A stretch of 40,521 nt of DNA from Chloroflexota bacterium (GCA_028873965.1 JAPPMU010000003.1:116171-156691), one strand, 5' to 3'; positions 1 to 7,787 are shown, counted from the first letter of the stretch. Translations and numbers: made by a program. Notes: generated by a model from the letters alone, not told the origin.

Positions 1-53
1 GCGTCCTTGGCCGCAGCCCAGCGCTCAACCGTTTCTCTGGCGGCGAAGAACAT
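1..53 (-). CDS. 5' part of a second copy of the small protein at 98-277 (runs off the window)
   Basis: Read on the minus strand from an ATG at 53-51, this gives MFFAARETVERWAAAKDA, identical to the start of the neighbouring gene. The DNA of 1-55 is an exact copy of 225-279. Upstream the copies diverge, although a G-rich ribosome-binding-like stretch stays in the same place (GGGGG here, GGAGG in the complete copy) and the translated upstream frame is still alignable. The rest of the gene lies outside the window. It is probably a tandem paralog; whether it is intact cannot be seen. Confidence 0.4.
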   Translation of the reverse strand, partial: MFFAARETVERWAAAKD

Positions 54-97
54 TGCAGGACCCCCGTGCAGCAGCGCGGTAGTGGGAAACGGCTGGA

Positions 98-277
98 CTA
101 GCCACGCGATTGATCGCCCGAATCCTCGTTGCCGTTCAATTTACGGAGAACTTCCGGCGGAAGCTGCACGTTATGTTCCTTCAGCAGTGCGATAATTTCC
201 TTCCGGCCCTGGTCTCGCGCTTTCGCGTCCTTGGCCGCAGCCCAGCGCTCAACCGTTTCTCTGGCGGCGAAGAACAT
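98..277 (-). CDS. small hypothetical protein, 59 aa
   Basis: Not recognised. The start is set at the ATG at 277 because GGAGG precedes it by eight bases; a longer reading from a TTG at 316 has no such site. The product is short, soluble and charged. It has an N-terminal amphipathic helix rich in Ala, Arg and Glu, then a segment KEIIALLKEHNVQLPPEVL that resembles the C-terminal end of many short Chloroflexota proteins with helical repeats. It follows the ThDP-enzyme gene on the same strand but is separated by about 250 bases, so it may be a separate transcript. The first 55 bases are repeated exactly at the left edge of the window. Confidence 0.5.
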   Translation of the reverse strand: MFFAARETVERWAAAKDAKARDQGRKEIIALLKEHNVQLPPEVLRKLNGNEDSGDQSRG

Positions 278-525
278 TGTGATACCTCCGTACAAGACCA
301 CCGCAACGGGGAACAAAAGGGCGTGGCAACTATTATAACGTCGGTTCCGTCATCGGACACGCCGGCCAGCAAGCCCAGGACGGGCAACGCGGTGCAGGCT
401 GAGCATCGGTCGATGGCAATCGCCGCCCACATACTGGCGCTGACTGACAGCGCTCCATCGACGAACCTCCAATACGCCCGCCGGCGTCTTTGCATAGCCA
501 CTTTGACTGGCGCCGCTGCACTCGG

Positions 526-2199
526 CTACGGCCCCCACGGCGGCGCGGCCGCCACGTCGCCGTCGCTGACGATGTCCACCACTGCCGGGCGGTTGGCGCT
601 AACCGCCTGGTCCAGCGCCGAGTTGATCTGGTTGGGATCTGTCACCCGGATGCCCAGGGCGCCCATGGACTCGGCGATCTGCGCGAAGTCAGTGTCGTTG
701 AACCGCCATAGCTCACCAGAGTTGCCGCCTTCGCGACCCTCGTAGGCCGCTTCATCGCCCCGCCGGTCCTGGTTCAGCCCGCCGTTGTTGTGCACCACGA
801 TCACCGCGTTGATGCCGTAGCGGACCGCAGTCTCCAGCTCGCCGATGTGGTACCACATGCCGCCGTCGCCGGTCCAGCACACCACCGGCCGGTCCGGCGC
901 GCCGCACTTGGCGCCCAACGCCGCCGGCAGCCCCCAACCCAGCGAACCGGCCGCCCGCAGGTACGATTGGCCCTCGTGGTTCAGATCCACCATGCTGCCT
1001 GTCCAGATGCCGGCGTGTCCGGTGTCGGCTATCAGCACCGCGTCCGACGGCAGGAAGTCCGTCAGTTCCTGGCAGAGCCGCTCCGGGCGGATCGGGACCG
1101 CGTTGGAGGTGAGCACCGGCTCGTGTTCGTCGCGCCAGTTCTGCACGTGTTCCTGCGCCCGGGATACCCAACTGGCGTTGCCGCCCGTCGGCTCCAGCAC
1201 GTCGAGCATCGCTTCCAGCGTCCGCTTGGCGTCGCCCTGCAGCCCATAGGCGGCGGGGTACGACCGGCCCAGCTCGCTGGCGTCAATGTCGATCTGGATG
1301 ACGGGCGTACCCTCGGCGGGTATCCGCCAGTCCAGCGTGATCTGGCTACCGGTGTGGCTGCCGACAAAGAGCACCAGGTCCGCCTCCGACACCACCCGGT
1401 TCGCCGACCAGCGGGAATAACTGCCAACCACGCCCACAGAAAGCGGGTGGTTCTCCGGTATGGAGCCCTTGGCGTTCAGCCCGGTGGCCACCGGGATGTT
1501 CAGCATCTCCGCCAAGCGCACCAACTCGGCCTCGGCGCCCGACGCCGTGACTCCGCCGCCGGCCACGATCACGGGTCGCTCCGCCTGCGACAGTATCCGC
1601 GCCGCCTCGCGCACCCGCTCCGGCTCCGGGGCCGGCCGGAACGCCGGCCGCTGGGTGAAAGGCTCTTCCACGATCACGTCAGTGTCAAAAATACCATCGG
1701 TGATCACGTCTCCCGAGATGCCGGAGAAGTCCAGATGCGCTGGCAGTGTCTGTCCGGTGGTCACTTCGCGGAACGCCTGCCGCAGCAGGTGCGGCAGCTG
1801 CTCCACCGTTTCCACTTCCGCGCTGTACTTGGTGACCGACGCGAAAGGCTTGGAGTGTTCGACCTCCTGGTACGAATTCCGATGCCGGTGCATGGGTGGG
1901 CGGTGTCCCGTGATCGCTATCACCGGTGACACGCCCAGGTAGGCATCCTGGAGTCCTGCCGCCAGGTTCACGGCGCCCACCGACTGGGCGAAGCACAGGC
2001 CCGGCTTGCCGGTGACCCGGGCGTAGGCGTCCGCCATGTACGCCGCCGACTTCTCGCCGTGGCTGATGATCCGCTTGATGCCCACGTCCTCCATTTCGAC
2101 GAGGGCGCGGCGGATGATCGCGGGAACGAAAAACACGTGGGTTACGCCGTACTCCCGGAGGGTCTCGGCGAGAAAGCGGGCGCCGGTCATGCTGGGCAT
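526..2199 (-). CDS. thiamine-diphosphate-dependent enzyme (acetolactate synthase / benzoylformate decarboxylase-like)
   Basis: A full-length three-domain ThDP enzyme of 557 aa. The N-terminal PYR domain carries the conserved activating glutamate (HGE, Glu49). A central domain with AGGGV, SHTGS and PVIQIDID patterns resembles the nucleotide/FAD-type middle domain. The C-terminal PP domain holds the ThDP/Mg2+ motif GDGG (444-447) followed 24 residues later by NNGG (471-474). This fold cleaves or joins C-C bonds next to a carbonyl, usually of 2-oxo acids; the substrate cannot be read from the sequence. AGGAGG lies eight bases before the ATG. The two upstream minus-strand genes encode a CMD-family and a DUF35-like protein, so it probably works in a small acid-catabolism or acyl-processing operon. 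It is not clearly IlvB: no small regulatory subunit gene is adjacent. Confidence 0.85.
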   Translation of the reverse strand: MPSMTGARFLAETLREYGVTHVFFVPAIIRRALVEMEDVGIKRIISHGEKSAAYMADAYARVTGKPGLCFAQSVGAVNLAAGLQDAYLGVSPVIAITGHRPPMHRHRNSYQEVEHSKPFASVTKYSAEVETVEQLPHLLRQAFREVTTGQTLPAHLDFSGISGDVITDGIFDTDVIVEEPFTQRPAFRPAPEPERVREAARILSQAERPVIVAGGGVTASGAEAELVRLAEMLNIPVATGLNAKGSIPENHPLSVGVVGSYSRWSANRVVSEADLVLFVGSHTGSQITLDWRIPAEGTPVIQIDIDASELGRSYPAAYGLQGDAKRTLEAMLDVLEPTGGNASWVSRAQEHVQNWRDEHEPVLTSNAVPIRPERLCQELTDFLPSDAVLIADTGHAGIWTGSMVDLNHEGQSYLRAAGSLGWGLPAALGAKCGAPDRPVVCWTGDGGMWYHIGELETAVRYGINAVIVVHNNGGLNQDRRGDEAAYEGREGGNSGELWRFNDTDFAQIAESMGALGIRVTDPNQINSALDQAVSANRPAVVDIVSDGDVAAAPPWGP

Positions 2200-2223
2200 C
2201 TGGTGGCCTCCTGTTAACAGTAA

Positions 2224-2253
2224 CCGTCATTCCGGCTTGCGCTGGAATGACGG
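2224..2253. repeat. single-hairpin interspersed palindrome
   Basis: The half-sites CCGTCATTCCGGC and GCTGGAATGACGG form an imperfect palindrome with a four-base loop, in the gap between the ThDP enzyme and the upstream gene. It belongs to the same GTCATTCC/GGAATGAC family found as double hairpins near 7.0, 10.5 and 16.6 kb. It may act as a transcript-processing or attenuation hairpin inside the operon. Confidence 0.6.
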
Positions 2254-2280
2254 CTTTGAGAATTGCGACGGTGTTTTCGG

Positions 2281-2601
2281 CTAGACGCCGCGCTCGTCAA
2301 ATACTTCCTTGGCGACGCGCACTGCATTGGCCGCCACCGGCCAGCCGGCGTAGAACGCCATGTGCGCGATCACCTCCGAAATTTCGGAGCGCGTAACGCC
2401 GTTGTCCAGCGCGCGGCCGATGTGGCCCCGCAGCTGGTCAGTCCGGTACAACGCGGTCAGCGTGGCCACAGTGATCAGGCTGCGATCCCGCTTGGACAGT
2501 TCCGGCCGCTCCCAGACGTCGCCAAACAGGACGTCGGCGGAAAGCTCGGCCAGCTTGGGCGATACTTCTTGCATTACGGTTCGGGCTGCGGGCTGCGTCA
2601 T
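2281..2601 (-). CDS. carboxymuconolactone decarboxylase (CMD/AhpD-like) family protein
   Basis: 106 aa, the usual length of a single-domain CMD protein. The segment SKRDRSLITVATLTALYRTDQLRGHIGRALDNGVTRSEISEVIAHMAFYAGWP has the family layout: a conserved R-SL-T-A stretch, then two helices with H..A.DNG.T..EI.E...H...Y.GWP. There is no CXXC, so it is of the gamma-carboxymuconolactone decarboxylase type and not an AhpD-type peroxidase. The start at 2601 has AGGAGG six bases upstream; a longer open frame would overlap the preceding gene and has no site. It lies between the DUF35-like gene and the ThDP enzyme on the same strand, suggesting a role in the same pathway. The substrate is not inferable. 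Confidence 0.85.
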   Translation of the reverse strand: MTQPAARTVMQEVSPKLAELSADVLFGDVWERPELSKRDRSLITVATLTALYRTDQLRGHIGRALDNGVTRSEISEVIAHMAFYAGWPVAANAVRVAKEVFDERGV

Positions 2602-2666
2602 AACGCCTCCTATATCGGTTGTCGCGGCTACCCGCGACGGGTGTCGAACGTTCGCATGTTGCGGCG

Positions 2667-3107
2667 CTAGGCAGGTCGGAACATGGGCAAGCTGATGTCC
2701 TCGGTGATCTTTTCGAAAACCACCTCCACTGCCATGCCGCATTGGATGGAAGCCGGGCGTATCTCCCCTTCGCCAAACTCAATGCCCACCAGCCACGTCG
2801 GTATCATTGGCCCTTCTTCCAACTCCACCACTGCGGTGATGTACGGCACCTTGTCGCGGAAAGCCGGGGTCGGCGCCCGGTGCACGATAGCGAAGGTGTG
2901 CAGGGTGCCTCGCCCGCTGGCTTGAATCCAGTCGGTGTCGCGGGAGAAATATTCGGTGAATGGAGAAATGTCGCGGGGATAAAAGTAGGCCCGGCCGCTC
3001 TGGACGCAACGGCGCAGCCAGAGTTCGCCTTCCTTGCACTTTTCCCAGTAGAAGTCCGATTCCGGCTGCGGCACGGGCAGCGGTATCTGAGGGGCAGCTT
3101 GTGTCAT
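2667..3107 (-). CDS. OB-fold protein of the DUF35 type with degenerate zinc ribbon
   Basis: 146 aa. The N-terminal half (FYWEKCKEGELWLRRCVQSGRAYFYPRDISP) follows the rubredoxin-like ribbon of DUF35 proteins, with the YPR motif. The expected CxxC pairs are missing, leaving isolated cysteines, so zinc binding is probably lost. The C-terminal half (GRGTLHTFAIVHR, PYITAVVELEEGPMIPTWLVG) is the OB fold that binds acyl-CoA in this family. Such proteins are usually partners of thiolases or hydroxymethylglutaryl-CoA-like enzymes; no thiolase is visible here. The start at 3107 was chosen because GGAGA lies upstream; the frame extends to 3305 without a site. It is the first gene of the minus-strand group ending in the ThDP enzyme. 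Confidence 0.75.
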   Translation of the reverse strand: MTQAAPQIPLPVPQPESDFYWEKCKEGELWLRRCVQSGRAYFYPRDISPFTEYFSRDTDWIQASGRGTLHTFAIVHRAPTPAFRDKVPYITAVVELEEGPMIPTWLVGIEFGEGEIRPASIQCGMAVEVVFEKITEDISLPMFRPA

Positions 3108-3264
3108 CTCGTCAATCTCCGGTGCGGAAAATAAGCCGTGTCGGCTCGCCGAGCCAACCGACGGTAAGCATAGCGACGCAAGGCCTCGCGCGCAACCTCG
3201 CCGGCCCTCGCGGGCATGCTGCGGCGGTTGCGCCCGGGCTGTTCCGAACTCCGGCGACGCCAGT

Positions 3265-3488
3265 CTAGCCCGGGAGTGATCGTGACCGGATCCGTTCCTG
3301 CTCAATCACCCAGAAACTGCCGGACCAGTCTGATCTTTTGAGCAGGGAATCAACAACGAACTGAGGACGTTCCTCGGTAGGTATATCAGGGATGCGAAAC
3401 AGTATTATTGCCGACGGAGCCAGCAACCCGCGTCTCGCAGTAATGATGTCAACTGTTCGTCCATATTTTCATCCACGATAAATTTCAC
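3265..3488 (-). pseudogene. decayed DUF5615 (PIN-like) toxin gene
   Basis: A GTG at 3488, inside the end of the DUF433 gene, opens a frame reading VKFIVDENMDEQLTSLLRDAG, the diagnostic N terminus of DUF5615 toxins. The frame then stops after CWLRRQ. In another frame, starting at the same place, the typical C-terminal part follows: IILFRIPDIPTEERPQF and later FWVIEQERIRSRSLPG, ending at 3265. About 45 middle residues normally present (including the RDxG and D-KDF acidic segment) are missing. The gene therefore has an internal deletion plus frameshift and cannot make an active PIN-like nuclease. The 20-base overlap with DUF433 is the usual arrangement of this toxin-antitoxin pair. Confidence 0.8.
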
Positions 3489-3744
3489 AATCGTTCTCCG
3501 ATCCTAAAATCCAGTCGTCAATCGACGACTTGTTTCCCACGCGTGCCATTTCCTCACTGGCGCAACGCAAGCACGCCCGTATGTCTTCCCGCGTCAACTG
3601 CGGATAGCTGGCAAGGATCGCAGCTTCATCGGAGCCTGCCCCCATCAGTTCCAAAATGAACGACACGGACAGCCGGGTACCTCTGATTACCGGTTTGCCC
3701 GCCGATATATTTTTATTGGCTTCGATGTGATCTCTCCAGTTCAT
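3469..3744 (-). CDS. DUF433 family antitoxin-like protein
   Basis: 91 aa. The segment ISAGKPVIRGTRLSVSFILELMGAGSDEAAILASYPQLTREDIRACLRCA is the DUF433 winged-helix signature (GKPxIxGTRxxV...P.LT.EDI.A.L.YA). In this family the protein is the antitoxin and DNA-binding partner of a DUF5615 PIN-like toxin. The start at 3744 (MNWRDHI) matches the usual length; a longer frame up to 3855 overlaps the UbiA gene. Its 3' end overlaps the start of the toxin gene, which is broken here. It is therefore a lone antitoxin, kept perhaps for neutralising related toxins elsewhere or simply not yet lost. Confidence 0.8.
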   Translation of the reverse strand: MNWRDHIEANKNISAGKPVIRGTRLSVSFILELMGAGSDEAAILASYPQLTREDIRACLRCASEEMARVGNKSSIDDWILGSENDCEIYRG

Positions 3745-3815
3745 AATATCCGCCAATCGCAGTTGAGAAACTAACGATACTTGGTTGGCATGGTAACGCT
3801 GCGCCAATTTTACCG

Positions 3816-4721
3816 TCAATTCAGCACCAGGACCGCACCTGCAACCACCATCCACGCCGTTATCGCCAGCAGCAACGGCGCGTCGCGCAGCATGAGCAAT
3901 TCCGGCGATTCGGCGTCCCGGCTGTTGTTCAGCAGGTACAGGTAGCGGAACAGGCCGAATATCACCAGGGGCACGGTGAGCAGCATGGTGTTGTTTGACG
4001 GCAGGTTGTCCGCCTCCACCGCGTAGAGCGTGTAGCTCACCAGCGCCGCGGTGGCCGACAGTATCAGCAGTTGGCCGCCCAGCGGCGGAGCGTAGTGGGA
4101 CAGCGTTGCCCGCTGCGTCTCCGGTTCCTCTCCGGCCAGCCTCGCCTCGGCGTAACGCCGGCCGATGACGATGAACAGCGCGCCCGCCGCAGTGACCGCG
4201 TAGAGCCAGGGCGACGGCGCGGCGCCCACCGCCACCGCTCCGGCCACCGCCCGCAGCACGTACCCGCCGGCCACGATCATTACGTCAACCAGGGCCACCC
4301 GCTTGAGCCGCAGCGAGTAGCCCACGTTGGCGACCAGGTATATCGCGCCGATCAGGGGCAGTTCCCAAGACTGCGTCGATATGCCGTACAGTCCCAGCAT
4401 TCCGGCAACCGCCAGCCCCGTCAGGGCCACGCCGGCCAGCCATGCCGGTACCCGCCCCGACGCGATGGGCCGCGTCCGCTTGGTGGTGTGTCGTCGGTCC
4501 GCCTCCCGGTCCGCGAGGTCGTTGAGCATATAGACCGCCGACGAAAGCGCGCAGAACGCGGCGAACAGTCCCGCCAGTCTCGGGATGTACGGCAACAGCG
4601 TCCCAAGGTCGCCGGGTTCCCATACCAGGTCCACCGCGAACAGGAGCGGCAGGAACACCAGCAGGTTCTTCACCCACTGCAGCGGACGGGCCGTCCTGAA
4701 CAGCCCCGCCAGACGGCTCAT
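3816..4721 (-). CDS. UbiA-family prenyltransferase, decaprenyl-phosphate phosphoribosyltransferase-like
   Basis: 301 aa with about eight to nine hydrophobic helices. The first Asp-rich motif is in NDLADREADRRHTTKRTRPIASG and the second region reads YSLRLKRVALVDVMIVAGGYVLRAVAGA. This NDxxDxxxDxxHxxKxxRP version is typical of the subgroup that moves 5-phosphoribose onto decaprenyl phosphate, which in actinobacteria starts arabinan precursor synthesis. The activity here is inferred from that similarity. It is the last gene of a tightly packed minus-strand operon: its ATG overlaps the stop of the flippase-like gene by four bases (ATGA). Together they suggest polyprenyl-linked sugar synthesis and membrane transport for the cell envelope. 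Confidence 0.8.
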   Translation of the reverse strand: MSRLAGLFRTARPLQWVKNLLVFLPLLFAVDLVWEPGDLGTLLPYIPRLAGLFAAFCALSSAVYMLNDLADREADRRHTTKRTRPIASGRVPAWLAGVALTGLAVAGMLGLYGISTQSWELPLIGAIYLVANVGYSLRLKRVALVDVMIVAGGYVLRAVAGAVAVGAAPSPWLYAVTAAGALFIVIGRRYAEARLAGEEPETQRATLSHYAPPLGGQLLILSATAALVSYTLYAVEADNLPSNNTMLLTVPLVIFGLFRYLYLLNNSRDAESPELLMLRDAPLLLAITAWMVVAGAVLVLN

Positions 4722-5683
4722 GATTCCCGCGTCGCCCCGGTTTCACTCGCCAACGCAGTCGCGCGGCGCCGCCCGGTCCGGATCAACCAGAGCCAGGCCA
4801 GTCCGCCGACCACCACCGCCAGCCAGAGCGTGGCCAGCCGGGTCAGCAGCGTGGCCAGCGCGGCGGTGGCTGCCGGGAGCCCGGCCTGACCCAGCAGCGC
4901 CACCATGCTGCCTTCGAATCCGACCAACCCACCCGGCAGGGCGGTCACGGCTCCCAGCAGCGCCGCCGCCGCCGAGATCGGCAACGCGACGACAATGGCC
5001 ACCTCGTCGCCCAACCCTTTGATGATGACCCAAAGAGCCAGACCCTCCGCCGCCCATGCCAGGAAACCCAGCGCCACCGCCGGCACCAGCATCCGCGGAG
5101 CCATCAGGCGGCGCAGTCCGTCCTGCGACTGCGCCAGGGGTTCGCGCCAGCGCCGCAATACCGGCAACTCCAACGACTTCTCCCCGTACCGTGACGCGGC
5201 CAGCAACCCCACCGCCAGGCCGATAAGCAGCAATCCCCCGATCGCCAGCGCGATGGCCGTGGGCAACAGCAGCACGCCGGTCAACCCCAGCAGAGCCACG
5301 GATATGACGTCCGTCAGCCGTTCCATCACCACCGCCGGCGCCGACGCCGCCACCGGCGTACCCGTCCGTTGCTGGAGCCACACGCTTTTCAGCAGTTCGC
5401 CGACCTTGCCCGGCGTGATCGACAGGGCCAACCCGGCCACGAACACCGGTGCGCTCACCGATGCCGGGGCGTTGATCCCGAGCGCCCGCAGGTACATCGA
5501 CCAACGCAGGTATCGCAGCGCGTAGTTGACCACCGCCAAGCCCGCTCCGGCAGCGAACCCGGTGTACGCGGCCGGGGACTCGAACAGCGTCCGGCCCACC
5601 TGCGTGAAATCCCCATAAGCCAGCAGCCCGCCAAAGACCGCCACCGTCAGCAATCCCAGCAGCAGCCATCTCCGCCCGTTCAA
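4718..5683 (-). CDS. lysylphosphatidylglycerol synthase TM-region / UPF0104 flippase-like membrane protein
   Basis: 321 aa, rich in hydrophobic helices along the whole length. It carries the family patterns NYALRYLRWSMYLRALG near residues 53-69, then ALSITPGKVGELLKSVWLQQRTGTP and VMERLTDVISVALL, and late LPGGLVGFEGSMVALL. This domain is the membrane half of MprF and also occurs alone as AglD-like proteins, where it is thought to translocate lipid-linked substrates. No aminoacyl-transferase domain is present, so it does not make lysyl-PG. Both ends overlap neighbouring genes by four bases (LarB upstream, the UbiA-type transferase downstream), so the three are translated together. Confidence 0.85.
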   Translation of the reverse strand: MNGRRWLLLGLLTVAVFGGLLAYGDFTQVGRTLFESPAAYTGFAAGAGLAVVNYALRYLRWSMYLRALGINAPASVSAPVFVAGLALSITPGKVGELLKSVWLQQRTGTPVAASAPAVVMERLTDVISVALLGLTGVLLLPTAIALAIGGLLLIGLAVGLLAASRYGEKSLELPVLRRWREPLAQSQDGLRRLMAPRMLVPAVALGFLAWAAEGLALWVIIKGLGDEVAIVVALPISAAAALLGAVTALPGGLVGFEGSMVALLGQAGLPAATAALATLLTRLATLWLAVVVGGLAWLWLIRTGRRRATALASETGATRES

Positions 5684-6477
5684 CCCTCACCCTCGCCTGC
5701 TGTTGACCTGGAGTGCACCTCCCGTTCGGCCATTCGGCATATCTGGGCCGCCAGGTAGCCGGCGCCGAAACCATTGTCGATGTTGACCACGCCTATCCCG
5801 GGAGCGCAGGAGTTGAGCATCCCCAGCAGCGCCGCCAGCCCGCCGAAACTCGCCCCGTACCCGACGCTGGTGGGCACCGCGATGACCGGCGCCGACACCA
5901 GGCCCGACACCACGCTGGCGAGGGCCGCTTCCATGCCGGCGACCACGATGATGACCCTAGCCTCTTGCAGGCGTTCCCGCTGGGCCAGCAGCCGGTGCAA
6001 TCCCGCCACGCCGACGTCGTTCAGACGGCCGGCCTTGCACCCCATCAACTCCGCCGTTAGCGCCGCTTCTTCAGCTGCCGGCAGGTCTGCGGTGCCGCCC
6101 GTGACGATCAGCAGTCCAAAGTCAGCCGGCGGGGTTGTGTCCGCATCGGGAACCACGATGCAGCGCGCCAACTCGTGGTAGCGCGCGGTCGCAACCTCGG
6201 CAGCCACGGCCTCGTACACCTTGGCCCCGGCACGGGTGACCAGCACGGGATGACCCCGCCCGCTCATCGCGGACACGATCCCGGCAACCTGTTCCCTGCT
6301 CTTCCCTTCCGCCAGCACAACCTCGGGCCAACCCGTGCGCAGGGGCCGGTGGTGGTCCAGCCTGGCATACCCCAGGTCCTGGTAAGGGAGGTCGCGCAGG
6401 GCCTCCATCGCTCGGGACACCTCCACGCTCCCGTCCCGAACGCCCTCCAGCAAAGTTTGGAGCGCCTCCGCGTCCAA
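5680..6477 (-). CDS. larB: nickel-pincer cofactor biosynthesis protein LarB
   Basis: 265 aa, close to the family length. LarB carboxylates nicotinic acid adenine dinucleotide at C5 and hydrolyses the phosphoanhydride, giving the first intermediate of the nickel-pincer nucleotide cofactor. The AIRC-like C-terminal domain is complete: VTGGTADLPAAEEA, VVAGMEAALASVV, PTSVGYGASFGG and SCAPGIGVVNIDNGFGAG, whose Cys224 corresponds to the reactive cysteine of the family. The N-terminal segment LDHHRPLRTGWPEVVLAEGKS is also typical. No ATG lies between the previous stop and the conserved start, so the TTG at 6477 is chosen, with AGAGG upstream. larC and larE are not in the window, so the cofactor pathway must be completed elsewhere. 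Confidence 0.9.
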   Translation of the reverse strand: MDAEALQTLLEGVRDGSVEVSRAMEALRDLPYQDLGYARLDHHRPLRTGWPEVVLAEGKSREQVAGIVSAMSGRGHPVLVTRAGAKVYEAVAAEVATARYHELARCIVVPDADTTPPADFGLLIVTGGTADLPAAEEAALTAELMGCKAGRLNDVGVAGLHRLLAQRERLQEARVIIVVAGMEAALASVVSGLVSAPVIAVPTSVGYGASFGGLAALLGMLNSCAPGIGVVNIDNGFGAGYLAAQICRMAEREVHSRSTAGEGEG

Positions 6478-6479
6478 CG

Positions 6480-6860
6480 CTAGCTTGCCTCTGCGGGCGC
6501 GGCTGCCGGTGCCGATCTCGCTTTCATCAGCTGATACAGCCCGCCCAAGGTGCTCATACCGGCCACGTAGGTGGCGAAAACGGCCACCGCGATCCAGGTC
6601 AGCGCAACAAACTTCCCCGGCAGGGGCAGTACCGCCGTCAGGATCACCGCAATCACCACCAGGATGATGCCCGATGCGGTTCCCACCACCGCGCCGAATT
6701 TGGCCGCGGCAACCAGCGGCGCCGAGCCGGAGGTGTCCACCGACCGGATGCCAAAATAGGCTCCAAGGAACGGGCCGAAGGGAGCCAGCAGGAACTGGGC
6801 CACGGGGATCACCGTGCATACCAGCATGACCCCCAGGGCGGTTAACAACCCTTTAGCCAT
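6480..6860 (-). CDS. small integral membrane protein, unknown function
   Basis: 126 aa. Three to four hydrophobic segments (LLTALGVMLVCTVIPVAQFLLAPFGPFLGAYFGI, then AVVGTASGIILVVIAVILTAVL and FVALTWIAVAVFATYVAGMSTLGGLY) and an Ala/Pro-rich tail. No recognised family. The ATG at 6860 is preferred over a longer frame up to 6971 that would run through the repeat element; its ribosome site is weak. The stop lies two bases from the larB TTG, so the gene heads the larB-flippase-UbiA operon. A transport or envelope role is possible but not shown. Confidence 0.65.
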   Translation of the reverse strand: MAKGLLTALGVMLVCTVIPVAQFLLAPFGPFLGAYFGIRSVDTSGSAPLVAAAKFGAVVGTASGIILVVIAVILTAVLPLPGKFVALTWIAVAVFATYVAGMSTLGGLYQLMKARSAPAAAPAEAS

Positions 6861-6911
6861 CGCCGCCACGCGCCCCGGTTCGGTATTCCCGCTCAAATGA
6901 CATCGGACGCC

Positions 6912-7076
6912 CAGTATATCCCAGGGTCTTTTCAAAGTCCCGGATGGTGGCCTTTCACCCCGAACCGTCATTCCCGCGGAAGCGGGAATCCAGCAGGTCG
7001 CTGTGTTCGGAATGTTCTGGATTCCGGCTTTCGCCGGAATGACGGATTAACTTTGAAAAGACCCTGAGTATATCCG
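6912..7076. repeat. MITE-like element with two internal GTCATTCC/GGAATGAC hairpins
   Basis: The ends are an inverted repeat: AGTATATCCCAGGGTCTTTT at the left is answered near 7050-7072 by ACTTTGAAAAGACCCTGAGT. Inside are two hairpins, one near 6966-6991 (CATTCCCGC..GCGGGAATC) and one near 7019-7045 (ATTCCGGC..GCCGGAATGAC). There is no coding capacity. The layout suggests a non-autonomous mobile element carrying a REP-like pair. Confidence 0.65.
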
Positions 7077-7263
7077 CAGGACTATTGCAAAGTCCTCTAA
7101 CTTCCGCTCATGGTGAGCCTAAAGTCTTCTGATTTCCGCTCATGGTGAGCCTGTCGAACCATGTCATACCCCAGTCGGACCATCCTTCGACAAGCTCAGG
7201 ATGAGCGGCGCAAGGTGACCTGATGAGCGGGTCAGGAGGATTTATTGACTTTGCAATCGTCCT
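7077..7263. repeat. second MITE-like element adjoining the first
   Basis: Terminal inverted repeat AGGACTATTGCAAAGT (7079-7094) against ACTTTGCAATCGTCCT (7248-7263). It is flanked by the direct repeat CTGAGTATATCCG (7064-7076 and 7262-7274). The interior holds the CGCTCATGGTGAGCCT motif twice and its partner CTTCGACAAGCTCAGGATGAGCG, a hairpin-forming repeat seen in many unrelated bacterial genomes. The shared flanking motif suggests that one element inserted beside or within the other. Confidence 0.55.
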
Positions 7264-7358
7264 GAGTATATCCGGTGGCACCTGCGACTGCACCGTTGCG
7301 CGTCGCTATAATTGCTGCCTCTAACCGCAACCTACCCTTGCAAACGGAGGCGATTGCC

Positions 7359-7787
7359 ATGAGCAATGCCGAACCCCAGCCAAGCCAGGACGGCCCTTTC
7401 GCGGAACTCCTGGGCATCCGGCCCGGCATATCCGACGACGGCGTGGGCACCGCGTTTATGACCGTGGCCGACAAGCACCGCCAGCGCGCCGGCGTCGTCC
7501 AGGGCGGCATCCTGGTGGCGCTGGCCGACTACGCCTTCTTCCGCGCCTGCCGGTCAGTGCTCCGGGAGGGGGAGCACGCCGTGACCATCGAACTCAAGTT
7601 GAACTTCATCGCGCCGGCCCGCGACGGCGAGCTCACCGCCCGCAGCTCCATAAAAAGCCGCGGCGGGCGCATCATCGTGGGCGACATGGAGATCCACGGC
7701 GAGGAAGGTCAGCTGATTGCCACCGGGATCGGCACTTATATGACGGTTTACGACCGTCGCCAGCGGGAAGCAGAGCCGAATACCTGA
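7359..7787 (+). CDS. PaaI/YdiI-family hotdog thioesterase
   Basis: 142 aa, a single hotdog domain of usual length. The segment RAGVVQGGILVALADYAFFRACRS aligns with the (H)GG..ALAD.A helix of PaaI-type acyl-CoA thioesterases; the Asp of LAD is the catalytic acidic residue in the family. The usual His before GG is Gln here. A later strand GRIIVGDMEIHGEEGQLIATGIGTYM is typical. It probably hydrolyses aryl- or acyl-CoA thioesters; the substrate is unknown. The start at 7359 has GGAGG nine bases upstream. A perfect TATAAT at 7307-7312 precedes it with a poor -35, suggesting its own promoter. The Rrf2 gene downstream has a separate promoter. Confidence 0.8.
   Translation: MSNAEPQPSQDGPFAELLGIRPGISDDGVGTAFMTVADKHRQRAGVVQGGILVALADYAFFRACRSVLREGEHAVTIELKLNFIAPARDGELTARSSIKSRGGRIIVGDMEIHGEEGQLIATGIGTYMTVYDRRQREAEPNT

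Noticed and set aside
790..1929. Long plus-strand frame of 379 codons opposite the ThDP enzyme
   Set aside because: His/Arg-rich shadow of the wobble pattern of the real minus-strand gene; no motifs and no ribosome site.
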